From the NCBI RefSeq assembly GCF_012933445.1, contig NZ_JABBNC010000022.1:62001-126000 (forward strand): a DNA stretch of 64,000 bases, in the 5' to 3' direction. Position 1 is the first letter of the stretch. Each line of letters begins with the position of its first letter. Of the stretch, positions 15,611 through 24,689 are shown piece after piece. The notes under the pieces are model-generated. The model worked only from the letters and a program-made list of their open reading frames with translations. It ran no database searches and was not told where the DNA came from. The position numbers were made by a program, and so were the translations under genes. Source of the DNA: Actinoplanes sp. TBRC 11911 (GTDB taxonomy: Bacteria > Actinomycetota > Actinomycetes > Mycobacteriales > Micromonosporaceae).

Positions 15611-17029
15611 TCATGCTCGGTCACCGTCCAGGCGGAAGACGCGGCGCGGCAGGTGGTAGGCCAGGTCGGCCATCGTCTCGGCGGCCTCGTCCAGCGGCAG
15701 CCGGTTCTGCACGACCAGGCTCGCCAGATACGCCGCGTCGGAGCGGCGCGCGACGTCGTGGCGTACCGGGATCGAACAGAAAGCGCGCGTGTCGTCGACG
15801 AAGCCCGCCGTGTTGTAGAAGCCCGCCGAGTCGGTCACCGCCTCGCGGAAGCGGCGCATCGCGTCCGGCGTGTCCAGGAACCACCAGGGCGCGCCCAGGA
15901 ACACCGCCGGATAGCCGCCGGCGAGGGGGGCCAGCTCGCGGGAGAACGCGTCCTCGTCCAACGTGTACAGCACGAGGCGCAGGTGCGGATTCATCCCGTA
16001 CGCCTCGAGCAGCGGCCCGAGCGCATGCACATAGTCGGTGGCCTGCGGGATGTCGCCGCCCACGTCCTTGCCGTGCCGCTCGTACAGCAGGCGGTTGTGG
16101 TCGCGGACCGCCCCCGGATGCAGCTGCATGACGAGGCCGTCCTCGATCGACATGCCGGCGAACTCGAAGAGCATGTTCGCCCGGAACGCCTCCGCCTCCT
16201 CCGGCGTCACCGAGCCGCGGAGCCCTTTCTCGAACAACCGCGCGGCGTCCGATTTGTCCAGCTGGAGCGTGCGGGCTGTCGGATGCCCATGATCGGACGA
16301 GGTCGCTCCCGCGGCGATGAACGCCTCGCGCCGAGCCTGGAGCGCTTCCAGATATTCCGTATATGTCCGGACATTCAGACCGGCAAGCGAGCCCATTCGC
16401 TCGACCGACGACCGCCAATCCGGCCGATCCATGTCCACCACGTCATCCGGCCGGAACGTGCTGATCACCCGCCCACCGGGCCCACCCCACCCGTCCGCCT
16501 CCAGCTTCGCGTGCTGCGCCAGATCGTCGGTCGGGGACTCGGTCGTCGCCAGCACCTCGATGCCGAACCGCGCGAACAGGGCCCGCGGCCGGAACTCCGG
16601 CTCGGCCAGCCGCGCGGCGATCGCGTCGTACACCTCGTCGGCGGTCTCCCGGCGTAACCGCGTCTCGATGCCGAACACCGTCCGGAACGTCTGCTCCAGC
16701 CAGAGCCGCGACGGCGTACCGCGGAAGAGATGCCAGTTGGCCGCGAGCAGGCGCCAGATCGTACGCCCGTCGGTCTCCACCGGTTCGCCGTCGCGCCGCG
16801 GCACGCCCAGCTTGGCCGGCGGGATGCCCTGGCTCAGCAGCATCCGGGTCACGTAGTGATCGGGCACCACCAGCAGCTGGGCCGGGTCGCCGAACGGCTC
16901 GTCGTCGGCCAGCAGCCGCGGGTCGACGTGGCCGTGCGGGCTGATCAGCGGCAGGTCGCGCACGGCCGCGTACAGCTCGCGGGCCACGGCGGCCTGGTGC
17001 GCGTCGACGGCGAAACTCGGATCGGACAC
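15611..17029 (-). CDS. uxaC: Uronate (glucuronate) isomerase
   Basis: A 472-residue protein of the amidohydrolase-fold uronate isomerase family, which converts D-glucuronate to D-fructuronate (or galacturonate to tagaturonate). LISPHGHVDP near residue 29 is the N-terminal metal motif, followed by VVPDHYVTRMLLSQG and a C-terminal half with SIPVRHDVARRSDAAYLA. GTG 17029 is chosen because GGAGG lies five bases upstream; an in-frame GTG at 17035 overlaps the preceding stop. It is the second gene of the minus-strand operon, immediately after the Gfo/Idh gene, and supplies the substrate for the UxuB-like enzyme. Confidence 0.87.
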   Translation of the reverse strand: MSDPSFAVDAHQAAVARELYAAVRDLPLISPHGHVDPRLLADDEPFGDPAQLLVVPDHYVTRMLLSQGIPPAKLGVPRRDGEPVETDGRTIWRLLAANWHLFRGTPSRLWLEQTFRTVFGIETRLRRETADEVYDAIAARLAEPEFRPRALFARFGIEVLATTESPTDDLAQHAKLEADGWGGPGGRVISTFRPDDVVDMDRPDWRSSVERMGSLAGLNVRTYTEYLEALQARREAFIAAGATSSDHGHPTARTLQLDKSDAARLFEKGLRGSVTPEEAEAFRANMLFEFAGMSIEDGLVMQLHPGAVRDHNRLLYERHGKDVGGDIPQATDYVHALGPLLEAYGMNPHLRLVLYTLDEDAFSRELAPLAGGYPAVFLGAPWWFLDTPDAMRRFREAVTDSAGFYNTAGFVDDTRAFCSIPVRHDVARRSDAAYLASLVVQNRLPLDEAAETMADLAYHLPRRVFRLDGDRA

Positions 17030-17031
17030 GG

Positions 17032-18279
17032 TCACCTCCGGGTGAGGTCGAGCAGGTCCGCGACCCGTACCGGCGCGGCGGTCTGCAGGGACAGGTTGGC
17101 GGCGAGCCCGGTCAGCAGGGCCAGCGCGCCGTCCCGCGCGGTCGCCGAGCGGTGCAGCGGGTCCGGGACGCCGCCCATCAGTACGGCGGTCATCCGCTTG
17201 TCCGCGCCGCCGTGGCCGTCCCGGTCGTACGGTTGCATCTCGATCGGGGTGGGCGGTGACCAGAACGGGCGCAGCGTGAGCGTGACACCGTGCGCGGCCG
17301 CGGCGCCGGCGTACGAACTCTCGACGACCTCCAGTTCGAGGCGGCCCTTGCTGCCGTTGAACATCACGCGATAACCCTCCCAGGGCGCGTACGCCGTGAG
17401 GTGGTAGGTCATCGTCGCCCCGGTGTCGTAGCGGACCAGGACCGCCATGTCGTCCTCGATGGACACGCCGGGGGCGAAGACGTTCTGGTCGCGGTGGTAG
17501 CCGTCCTCGGCCTCGGCGTCCAGGTAGAGCTCCTTGAGGCGTGGATCCGCGCGCAGGTCCAGGGCGAACGGGTCGTCCGGCGCGTCCGACCCCCGCGCGT
17601 AAGGCCGGGTGAACCCCTGCCCCTGATCGCCGTAGAAGAAGAGCCGGCCGTCCGCGTAGACCGACACCGGCGCCGCGCCCAGCCACCAGTTGACCAGGTC
17701 GAAGTGGTGACCGGACTTGTGCACCAGCAACCCGCCCGAGTTCGCCTTGTCGCGGTGCCAGCGCCGGAAGTAGTCGGCGCCGTGGCGTACGTCGAGAAGC
17801 CATTCGAAGTGCACCGAGCCGATCTCGCCGATCTCGGACAGCAGCGTGCGCACCCGCTCGTGCACCGGGTTGAAGCGGTAGTTGAAGGCCACCGACACGT
17901 CGCGCCCGGTGGCCGCGACCGCGTCCAGGATGCGGCGGCAGCTCGGCGCGTCCACGGTCATCGGCTTCTCGGTGATCACGTCGCGGCCGGCGTCCAGCGC
18001 GGTGACGATGTGGTCCGCGTGGGTGCGGTCCACGCTGGTCACGATCAGCGCGTCGACCTTCTCGCGGTCGAGCATCCGCGGCACGTCGGCCGAGGCGTAC
18101 GCGGGAAGGGGTGAAAAACCGCTCGCCGACAGCCAGCGATTGTGGGTCTCGATCCGCAGCGGGTTGACGTCGGCGAACGCGACCAGCTGGACCTTGTCCG
18201 CGTGCTCGCGGGTGGCGGCCCGGACGAACATCTCGGCGCGGTGGCCGGTTCCGACGAGAGCGAGCCGGCGACGTGCCAT
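17032..18279 (-). CDS. Gfo/Idh/MocA-family oxidoreductase, first gene of the sugar-acid operon
   Basis: A 415-residue NAD(P)-dependent enzyme. The Rossmann motif LALVGTGHRAEMF is at residues 6-18, the catalytic lysine motif VITEKPMTVDA at about residue 105, and the substrate-side GGLLVHKSGHHFDLVNWW follows. ATG 18279 has a G-rich site (GGGGG) seven bases before. It overlaps the next gene's upstream GTG, so it is tightly linked to the uronate isomerase. It may oxidise a sugar or glycoside at the pathway entrance; substrate not deducible. Its divergent promoter region is shared with the LacI gene. Confidence 0.83.
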   Translation of the reverse strand: MARRRLALVGTGHRAEMFVRAATREHADKVQLVAFADVNPLRIETHNRWLSASGFSPLPAYASADVPRMLDREKVDALIVTSVDRTHADHIVTALDAGRDVITEKPMTVDAPSCRRILDAVAATGRDVSVAFNYRFNPVHERVRTLLSEIGEIGSVHFEWLLDVRHGADYFRRWHRDKANSGGLLVHKSGHHFDLVNWWLGAAPVSVYADGRLFFYGDQGQGFTRPYARGSDAPDDPFALDLRADPRLKELYLDAEAEDGYHRDQNVFAPGVSIEDDMAVLVRYDTGATMTYHLTAYAPWEGYRVMFNGSKGRLELEVVESSYAGAAAAHGVTLTLRPFWSPPTPIEMQPYDRDGHGGADKRMTAVLMGGVPDPLHRSATARDGALALLTGLAANLSLQTAAPVRVADLLDLTRR

Positions 18280-18426
18280 GAGACCCCCAACGGCTACAAA
18301 GGTTTGCAGCGAAATTAGGCCGATCGATCCTGGACAGTCAATGATCGCGGCGGGAGATGCCCGCGATTGTCCGGATAAGAACGCGTTCAGCGTGCCCGTC
18401 TGCAACCTGGCTGCAACAAAACGACA

Positions 18427-18455
18427 TTGACAGTCGTGCAACCGCTTGCATTAAT
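18427..18455 (+). promoter_or_regulatory. Promoter with embedded LacI-type operator
   Basis: TTGACA (18427-18432), 17-bp spacer, ATTAAT (18450-18455). The spacer holds the palindrome TGCAACCGCTTGCA (18437-18450), a typical LacI-family operator shape with CG at the centre. It lies 50 bp before the LacI start and in the divergent region of the catabolic operon, so repressor binding would block polymerase directly. Confidence 0.7.
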
Positions 18456-18500
18456 TGGTGCCTATCAGTGACCGGCGCCACAGTCGAGGAGGGCCGCAGC

Positions 18501-19514
18501 GTGTCCGTCACCATCCGCGACGTGGCCCGCGCGTCCGGTGTGCACATCTCCACCGTGTCGCGCACCTTCTCGGCGCCGCACCTGGTCAACTCGAACACAC
18601 GCAGCCGCGTGCTGGCCTGCGCCGAGCAACTCGGTTACCGGCCCAACCGGGCGGCCCGGGCGCTGATCACCGGGCGTACGTACAACATCGGCCTGATCGT
18701 CGCCGACATCGCCAACCCGTTCTTCCCGCCGCTGATCAAGGCGGCCGAGAGCCAGGCCCGCAAGCACGACCACCACATCTTCGTCGCCGACACCAACGAG
18801 GACCCGGCGGTCGAGGAGGAACTGGTGCGCGCCCTGGCCAAACAGGTCGACGGCGTGCTGGTGGTCAGCCCGCGGATGAGCAACGCGCTGATCGAGCAGC
18901 TCAGCCACGAGGTGCCGCTCGCCGTGGTGAACCGGCAGATCGCCGGAATCCCGGGCGTCGTGATGGATGTGGCGCAGGGCGCCCGGCTCGCGATCGAGCA
19001 CCTTCTCTCGCTCGGCCACACCGACATCGCGCTGGTCAGCGGCCCGCGTGGGTCGTGGACCAGCCGTGAGATCCGGCGTTCGGCGAGCGCGGCCGCGCGG
19101 CACAAGCTCACCGTCATCGGGCCCAACCCACCCACCGAGGTCGGCGGCCTGGCCGTCGCCGAAGAGGTGCTGCGAGCCGGCGCCACCGCCGTGCTCGCCT
19201 ACAACGACCTGATGGCGATCGGTCTCATCGAGGGCCTGATCGCCGCCGGCGCCCGGGTGCCGCAGGACGTCAGCGTCGTCGGCATCGACGACATCATGCT
19301 CAGCCGGCTCACCCGCCCGAAGCTGACCACGGTGGCGACTCCCACCGCCGCCGCCGGTCGGGCGGCCGTCGACATGCTGCTCGCGCTCGGCGACCAGCAG
19401 GGCGACGACCGTCGCACCACCGCACACGTACACCTGCAGACCGAACTGGTCATTCGCGACTCGACGGGGCCGGGCCCGGGTCCGCACAGCGCCCCCGGAG
19501 GTGTCGCCTCCTGA
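18501..19514 (+). CDS. LacI-family regulator of the sugar-acid locus
   Basis: A 337-residue repressor from GTG 18501 (ribosome-binding site GAGGAGGG). The N-terminal helix-turn-helix is VTIRDVARASGVHISTVSRT (residues 3-22), then the hinge helix PNRAARALITGRT and a periplasmic-binding-protein-like sensor domain (IGLIVADIANPFFPPLIKAA; VSVVGIDDIMLSRLTRPKLT). It precedes the ABC importer genes by only 13 bp and is divergent from the catabolic operon, so it probably responds to a pathway intermediate and controls both sides through 18437-18450 and possibly TGCAAC direct repeats at 18401-18415. Confidence 0.9.
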   Translation: MSVTIRDVARASGVHISTVSRTFSAPHLVNSNTRSRVLACAEQLGYRPNRAARALITGRTYNIGLIVADIANPFFPPLIKAAESQARKHDHHIFVADTNEDPAVEEELVRALAKQVDGVLVVSPRMSNALIEQLSHEVPLAVVNRQIAGIPGVVMDVAQGARLAIEHLLSLGHTDIALVSGPRGSWTSREIRRSASAAARHKLTVIGPNPPTEVGGLAVAEEVLRAGATAVLAYNDLMAIGLIEGLIAAGARVPQDVSVVGIDDIMLSRLTRPKLTTVATPTAAAGRAAVDMLLALGDQQGDDRRTTAHVHLQTELVIRDSTGPGPGPHSAPGGVAS

Positions 19515-19527
19515 AGGAGTAGCGTCC

Positions 19528-20844
19528 ATGGAGCTCAAGCCCGACCCACGTACCCTGAAACCCCAGCTCAGCCGTCGGAGCCTGCTGGCCGGTCTGGCCG
19601 CGGTGCCGGTGCTCGCCGCGACCGCGGCCTGCGGCGACGACTCGTCCGGCTCGGACGGCAAGACCGAACTGTCCTTCTTCTGGTGGGGTGCCCAGGCGCG
19701 CGCCGACCTGACCGACAAGGCCCTGGCGCTCTACACCTCGCGGCACCCGGAGGTCACGTTCAAGAAGACCTGGCAGGCCAACCAGGGCTACTTCGACAAG
19801 CTCGCCACGCTGACCGCCGGCGGCAACGCCCCGGACATCTTCCAGATCGACGACAACTACATCGCCGAGTACTCGGGGCGCGGCGTCACCCTGGACCTGA
19901 CCCCGTACAAGGATGACAACAAGCTCGACATGACCAAGTTCCCGGAAAGCCTGTGGAAGTACGGCGAGGTGGACGGGAAACTGGCCGGCGCCGCGTTCGG
20001 CGAGAACACCCAGGGCCTGGTGTGGAGCCAGACGCTGCTGGACAAGGCCAAGCTGCCCGCGCCGAAGACCGGGATGAGCTGGGACGACTTCATCAGCTGG
20101 GCGGCCGAGGTCAGCAAGGCCACCAAGGTGCCCGGCACCCAGGACCCCAGCGCGATCTACCAGGCGCTCTGGGTCTACCTGCGGCAGAACGGCGCCGACC
20201 TCTACTCCGACAACAAGCTGGCGTTCGACGAGTCGCACATCGGCAGCTGGTTCAGCCTCTGGAAGGGCGCCCGCGACAAGGGTGCCTGCCCCACCCCGGA
20301 CGTGATCCACGAGGGCAACGCCACCGACATCAGCAAGCAGCTGGTGGTCACCGGCAAGGCGGGCACCTCGTGGGTGTGGGTCAACCAGATGCCGGAGCTG
20401 AAGAAGAACACCAAGGACACGCTCGGCGTGATGGCGTACCCCGGCGACCCGAGCGCGCAGTGGGCGCGGGCCTCGATGTACTTCTCGGTGTTCAAGGGCA
20501 GCCCGCACAAGGACCTCGCGGTCGACGTGCTCAACTTCCTGTGCAACGACCCGGAAGCCGGCAAGATCCTCGGCACCGACCGCGGCCTGCCGTCCAATCT
20601 CGACGTCCGCAAACTGGTCGCGGACACGGTCACCGACCCGAACATGAAGCAGACCATCCAGGTGCAGAACGACCTCGGCACCAAGTTCGGGCCGACCTCG
20701 CCGACCGTCCCGCCCAAGGGACACAGCAAGGTGAAGACCGAGCTGGTTCGCATCGCCGAGGAGGTCACCTACGGCCGGCAGTCGCCGCAGCAGGGCGCGA
20801 CGGCGTTCGTGACCGCTGCCAAGGCGGCGATCGGGCAGTCGTGA
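19528..20844 (+). CDS. Sugar ABC transporter substrate-binding lipoprotein, Tat-type signal
   Basis: A 438-residue extracellular solute-binding protein of the CUT1 (family 1) type. The signal peptide has twin arginines (SRRSLLAG, residues 15-22) and a lipobox ending at C35 (LAATAAC), so it is probably exported folded by Tat and then lipidated. The mature part has typical features such as WQANQGYFDKLATLTAGGNAP split around APDIFQIDD. Ribosome-binding site GAAGGAG precedes ATG 19528. Its stop overlaps the permease start. The ligand is presumably a uronate-containing sugar, inferred from the neighbouring operon. Confidence 0.9.
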   Translation: MELKPDPRTLKPQLSRRSLLAGLAAVPVLAATAACGDDSSGSDGKTELSFFWWGAQARADLTDKALALYTSRHPEVTFKKTWQANQGYFDKLATLTAGGNAPDIFQIDDNYIAEYSGRGVTLDLTPYKDDNKLDMTKFPESLWKYGEVDGKLAGAAFGENTQGLVWSQTLLDKAKLPAPKTGMSWDDFISWAAEVSKATKVPGTQDPSAIYQALWVYLRQNGADLYSDNKLAFDESHIGSWFSLWKGARDKGACPTPDVIHEGNATDISKQLVVTGKAGTSWVWVNQMPELKKNTKDTLGVMAYPGDPSAQWARASMYFSVFKGSPHKDLAVDVLNFLCNDPEAGKILGTDRGLPSNLDVRKLVADTVTDPNMKQTIQVQNDLGTKFGPTSPTVPPKGHSKVKTELVRIAEEVTYGRQSPQQGATAFVTAAKAAIGQS

Positions 20845-21812
20845 CCACCGCGTCCACGCCGGTCCGTCCGGCACCCCCCGTTCCCGCCGAAGCCGCGCGG
20901 GGACGCGGGGGCCGCCGTCGCCGGGACAACCTGTCCGGCTACCTCTTCCTGTCCCCGTGGCTGCTCGGCCTGCTGGGCATCACCGCGATCCCGATGCTCA
21001 TCTCGCTGTACCTGAGCTTCACCGACTACAGCCCGCTCATCTCGCTGGGCGAGGCGAACTGGGTCGGGCTCGACAACTACCGGCGGATGTTCACCGCCGA
21101 CCCCTCGTACTGGCACGCCGTGCGCGTCACGGTGATCTTCGCGGTCGTCGCGACACCGCTGAAGCTCGCCGCCGCCCTCGGCGTGGCGTTGCTGCTCAAC
21201 CGCACGCTGCGCGGCATCTCGCTGTTCCGCGGGCTGTTCTACCTGCCGTCGCTGCTCGGCGGCAGCGTCGCGGTGGCCATCGTGTGGCGCAGCATGTTCA
21301 ACCGCGAAGGCGCGTTCAACTCGTTCCTCGGGTGGTTCGGCATCCACGGCACCCCGTGGGTCAACGACCCGTTCTGGGCGCTGCCGACGTTGATGCTGCT
21401 GGCGATCTGGCAGTTCGGCGCCCCGATGGTCATCTTCCTGGCCGGCCTCAAACAGGTGCCCGGCGAGCTGTACGAGGCCGCGTCGGTCGACGGCGCCGGA
21501 GCCTGGCGGCAGTTCCGGCACATCACACTGCCGATGCTGTCCCCGGTCATCTTCTTCAACCTGGTGCTCGAGACGATCCACGGCTTCCAGGGCTTCACCG
21601 CGGCGTTCGTGCTGTCCGGCGGCACCGGCGGCCCGGTCGACTCGACGCTGATGTACACGCTGGACCTCTACATCAAAGGCTTCACCCAACTCGACATGGG
21701 GTACGCCTCCGCGATGGCCTGGGTGTTCCTGGTGGTCGTCGGGCTGATCACCGCGGTGCTGTTCAGCACCGGCCGGTTCTGGGTCCACTACTCCGACGCT
21801 GAGGAGCGGTGA
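20841..21812 (+). CDS. Sugar ABC transporter permease (MalF-type, CUT1)
   Basis: A 323-residue inner-membrane subunit with six predicted helices; the first follows a basic leader (RGRGGRRRRDNLSGYLFLSP). The EAA loop is YEAASVDGAGAWRQFRHITLP (split YEAASVDGAG / AWRQFRHITLP), the contact site for the ATPase. GTG 20841 overlaps the binding-protein stop by GTGA. No ATP-binding subunit is encoded in the cluster; in actinobacteria one shared MsiK-type ATPase often serves several CUT1 importers, which I infer here. Confidence 0.9.
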   Translation: MTTASTPVRPAPPVPAEAARGRGGRRRRDNLSGYLFLSPWLLGLLGITAIPMLISLYLSFTDYSPLISLGEANWVGLDNYRRMFTADPSYWHAVRVTVIFAVVATPLKLAAALGVALLLNRTLRGISLFRGLFYLPSLLGGSVAVAIVWRSMFNREGAFNSFLGWFGIHGTPWVNDPFWALPTLMLLAIWQFGAPMVIFLAGLKQVPGELYEAASVDGAGAWRQFRHITLPMLSPVIFFNLVLETIHGFQGFTAAFVLSGGTGGPVDSTLMYTLDLYIKGFTQLDMGYASAMAWVFLVVVGLITAVLFSTGRFWVHYSDAEER

Positions 21813-22642
21813 TGCGCTCTCGGGTGCGCCTGCTGGTGCTCGTGGTGATTCTCGCGGTCGTGCTCTATCCGCTGGTGTGGATGGTGGCGACCTCGTTCAA
21901 GTCACCTTCGGAGATCGCCAGCAATATCGGGCTGATCCCGCGCGAATTCACCCCTGGGAATTTCTCAGACGGATGGCACAAGTTCGATGTGGGGTTCGGG
22001 CGGTTCTTCGTGAACAGTGCGCTCGTCGCCGGGTTGACGGTGGTGGGGAACACGGTGTCATGCTTGCTCGCCGCTTACGCGTTCGGGCGGTTGCGGTTCC
22101 GGTTACGGGGATTTTGGTTCGCTATCATGATCGGGACTTTGCTGTTGCCGGGTCATGTGCTGATCATTCCGCAATACATCTTATTTCGTAATTTAGGGTG
22201 GGTCGGCGGGGGATTCCCATATTTGCCGCTTTTAGTGCCGCATTTTCTGGCGACCGAGGCGTTTTTCGTGTTCTTGATGGTGCAGTTCATGCGGGGCATC
22301 CCGCGCGAACTGGACGAGGCCGCGGTGATCGACGGCGCCTCCGCGTTCAGCATCTTCCGGCACGTCATCCTGCCGCTGTCGCGTCCCGCGCTGGTCACCA
22401 CGGCGATCTTCTCGTTCATCTGGACCTGGAACGACTTCTTCCGCCAGCTGGTGTATCTCTCCGAGCTGCGTGATTACACCGTGCCGGTCGCGCTCACCCT
22501 GTTCATCGACTCCACCAGCGAGAGCTCGGTCGGGCCGATGTTCGCGATGTCGCTGCTGTCGCTGATCCCGGTGTTCCTGTTCTTCGTCGCGTTCCAGAAG
22601 ATGCTCGTCGAGGGCATCAACACGAGCGGGCTCAAGGGGTGA
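21812..22642 (+). CDS. Sugar ABC transporter permease (MalG-type, CUT1)
   Basis: A 276-residue permease with six helices and the EAA loop LDEAAVIDGASAFSIFRHVI (about residues 165-184). ATG 21812 has GAGGAG five bases upstream; a GTG at 21809 overlaps the same region but is too close. Bases 21950-22260 are noticeably AT-richer than the neighbours, with three TTA leucine codons (124, 128, 141), suggesting a locally different history. It partners the MalF-type subunit to form the uptake channel. Confidence 0.9.
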   Translation: MRSRVRLLVLVVILAVVLYPLVWMVATSFKSPSEIASNIGLIPREFTPGNFSDGWHKFDVGFGRFFVNSALVAGLTVVGNTVSCLLAAYAFGRLRFRLRGFWFAIMIGTLLLPGHVLIIPQYILFRNLGWVGGGFPYLPLLVPHFLATEAFFVFLMVQFMRGIPRELDEAAVIDGASAFSIFRHVILPLSRPALVTTAIFSFIWTWNDFFRQLVYLSELRDYTVPVALTLFIDSTSESSVGPMFAMSLLSLIPVFLFFVAFQKMLVEGINTSGLKG

Positions 22643-22648
22643 ACTGGG

Positions 22649-23182
22649 GTGTCGCTGCACTTTCGTAACGCGGCCGACCTTGCGCTCGTGGGGATCCTCG
22701 TCACGCTGCTGTCGTTGCCGGTTGTCACGGCGGGGGCGGCCGTGGGGGCTGGTAGTGCGGCTGTCTACCACCTGGTCGCGTACGGGCGGTGGCCGTCGTT
22801 TGTGGAGGTTTGGTCTTCGTTCCGGTCGCGGTTGGTTCGCGGGTTGTGGGTGGGGCCGGTCGTGCTCGTTGCCGGCGGGCTCGTCGCGGCCGACATCGCG
22901 GCGTTGCGGCGCGGGGCGGTGCCCGGTGGGGCTGTGGCGACAACCCTGGTGGTCACGGCCGCTGCCTTCGGTGCCGCTTTTCTTGCCTTGCTTGCCGTAC
23001 GGGCTGGTGGCGCCGTGGTTACCTACCGCCCCGTGACGGTCTGCGCCGCCGCGGGGATTCTGCTCGTGGCGGCGGTGCTGGCCGTGTTCGTGCACCCGGT
23101 GCTGGTGCCGGTGCTGGCGGGGTATGTGCTGTTCGCGCTGCACGTGGTGGTGCGGGCCCCGCACGGGGTGCGCACCTCGTAG
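22649..23182 (+). CDS. DUF624 (YesL-like) small membrane protein
   Basis: A 177-residue protein with four to five hydrophobic segments, starting at GTG 22649 six bases after the permease stop. FRNAADLALVGILVTLLSLP and the following small-residue stretch match the DUF624/YesL family, which is recurrently found beside CUT1 sugar importers in Gram-positives. Its function is not established; a role in transporter assembly is only suggested by this association. Confidence 0.75.
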   Translation: MSLHFRNAADLALVGILVTLLSLPVVTAGAAVGAGSAAVYHLVAYGRWPSFVEVWSSFRSRLVRGLWVGPVVLVAGGLVAADIAALRRGAVPGGAVATTLVVTAAAFGAAFLALLAVRAGGAVVTYRPVTVCAAAGILLVAAVLAVFVHPVLVPVLAGYVLFALHVVVRAPHGVRTS

Positions 23183-23192
23183 CGGCTCGGGG

Positions 23193-23837
23193 TCAGCTCC
23201 TGTTTCGCAGAAGCGTAGCGCCCTCGCCGGTGAGATCGTCCGCCGCCGGGCGCCGGCCGGTCATCGCCATCACCAATGCCACGAGCGGGCCGGCCACTTC
23301 CCGTCCGGTGCCGTGACTCCAGTCGGCGTCGGTGGCGCGCAGCCGCGTCCCGGCGACCCGGTCCTTCGCGCCGATCAGCAGGTTGCTCCCGGCATAGAAA
23401 TCGGCCACGGCGATCAGGTGGCCGGTCGGGTGATCGCGGTAGCCGCCCAGCGCCCGGAAGATGTCCTCACCGTGCACGATCGTCTCGCCCAGCCACGACG
23501 TCGCGGGTCCGGGCGGTGCCGTGCGAGCGCCGGCCAGCGAGCGATACGTCGCGAGCAGGTTCGCGTTGCTTCGCCGCCCGGCAAGGACCCGCCGGATGTT
23601 GGCGTCCGACATGGCCTGGAACCGGAATCCGCTGGCAACCATCCGCCCGAAGAAGACCGGCGGCGTCATCTGCGCGGTGGCGACGAGGTGAGCGACCACC
23701 TCCCGAACCGTCCAGGCCGTACACAGCGAGGGCCGCTCCCACGCGTCGTCGGGCAGCCCCTCAAGCGCATCGGCGAGCGCCACCCGCTCCTCCCTGATCG
23801 CACCCCAGGTGTCCACCAGTCCCCGCTCCGTCGCCAT
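23193..23837 (-). CDS. TIGR03083 / mycothiol-dependent maleylpyruvate isomerase-like DinB-fold protein
   Basis: A protein of 214 residues from ATG 23837 with the DinB-type four-helix N-terminal domain. The motif RPSLCTAWTVREVVAHLV, with a metal-ligand histidine, is the signature of the actinobacterial TIGR03083 family; further histidines occur in GETIVHGEDI. Characterised members are mycothiol-dependent metalloenzymes, but most, like this one, have no known substrate. An in-frame ATG at 23846 is equally possible; neither has a clear Shine-Dalgarno. It converges on the DUF624 gene. Confidence 0.78.
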   Translation of the reverse strand: MATERGLVDTWGAIREERVALADALEGLPDDAWERPSLCTAWTVREVVAHLVATAQMTPPVFFGRMVASGFRFQAMSDANIRRVLAGRRSNANLLATYRSLAGARTAPPGPATSWLGETIVHGEDIFRALGGYRDHPTGHLIAVADFYAGSNLLIGAKDRVAGTRLRATDADWSHGTGREVAGPLVALVMAMTGRRPAADDLTGEGATLLRNRS

Positions 23838-24235
23838 GAGGACCATAATGCCCACAAAAGCTTCTGTATCGGTCTGATATCATTCGAATCGGGATGTTTG
23901 CGGCACCGCACCGGCGAAACGTGTCGGCGGGGTGGCGCCCGTCTTCGTGCGGTGGGATCCGGCTTCGCCTGGCATGCCCCCGGCTTCGCCCGGCATGCCC
24001 CCGGCTTCGCCCGGCATGCCCCAGTCTCGTCAGACTTGCCCCCGCTTGCCCCATCTTCGTCAGCCTTGCCTAGCTTTGCCCGGCATGCCCCGGCCCCGCG
24101 GGTGGCGACCCTTCCCGCGAAGTGGGCAGCCTTCTCGCAATGTAAGCAACAGTCCACATTGTGGGAGGATGCATTTTATAGCGCGACGTTTTGTGTCCAT
24201 TAGCAGAAATTTGTACCCGCCTCGTTGGCAATTTT

Positions 24236-24290
24236 TCTGAACCTTGGAGAGTTAGGGTTCATATGTGGGCCTAACTCTCCAAGATCTGGC
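24236..24290. repeat. Dispersed hairpin element, copy C (diverged, flipped loop)
   Basis: CTTGGAGAGTT / AACTCTCCAAG form an 11-bp stem (24243-24253 and 24273-24283) around a 19-nt loop (24254-24272) that is the reverse complement of the A/D/E loop with a few changes. The sequence after it, ATCTGGC and then CACAAAAGCTGCCC, matches the right flank of copies A and E in direct orientation, so only the loop is inverted. Confidence 0.75.
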
Positions 24291-24689
24291 GCGGCGGCTA
24301 ATTTGCAGGGCACAAAAGCTGCCCAAGTTTCACAAATTGGCACCGGCGATCACTCTGTTTTGGATGGGCGGTCCGGAGTCTCATAGAATGGCCTTGGCCA
24401 GCCCGAATAATGGGATTTTCAAGCGGATCCGATGCGCCGCCCTGTAGGGTCAATTTCACCAAGGTAGGTGACGCGATTCCCGCCTTGGCGGCAAATTCGG
24501 TGTGGCACCGAATCGGGTACACGGCATCGGGCACGCGCTGACCGCGATCGACCCGCGCCTGAGAAATGGCCGGTTTCGGAGAATCTGTAAAAGAGGCCGA
24601 TTCCGCTCCCGGCTGAACGCCGCCGACGCGTTCACCCTGTCGCGGCGCGTGGCGGTGAGTTCTGCTCGCGGCTCGCGGCGGCGCGGTGG

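Noticed and set aside
22181..22234. Cluster of TTA codons suggesting bldA-type developmental control of the permease
   Set aside because: TTA codons also occur in several other genes here (helicase, GH35, MMPL, SDR), so they are not rare enough in this genome to imply regulation.
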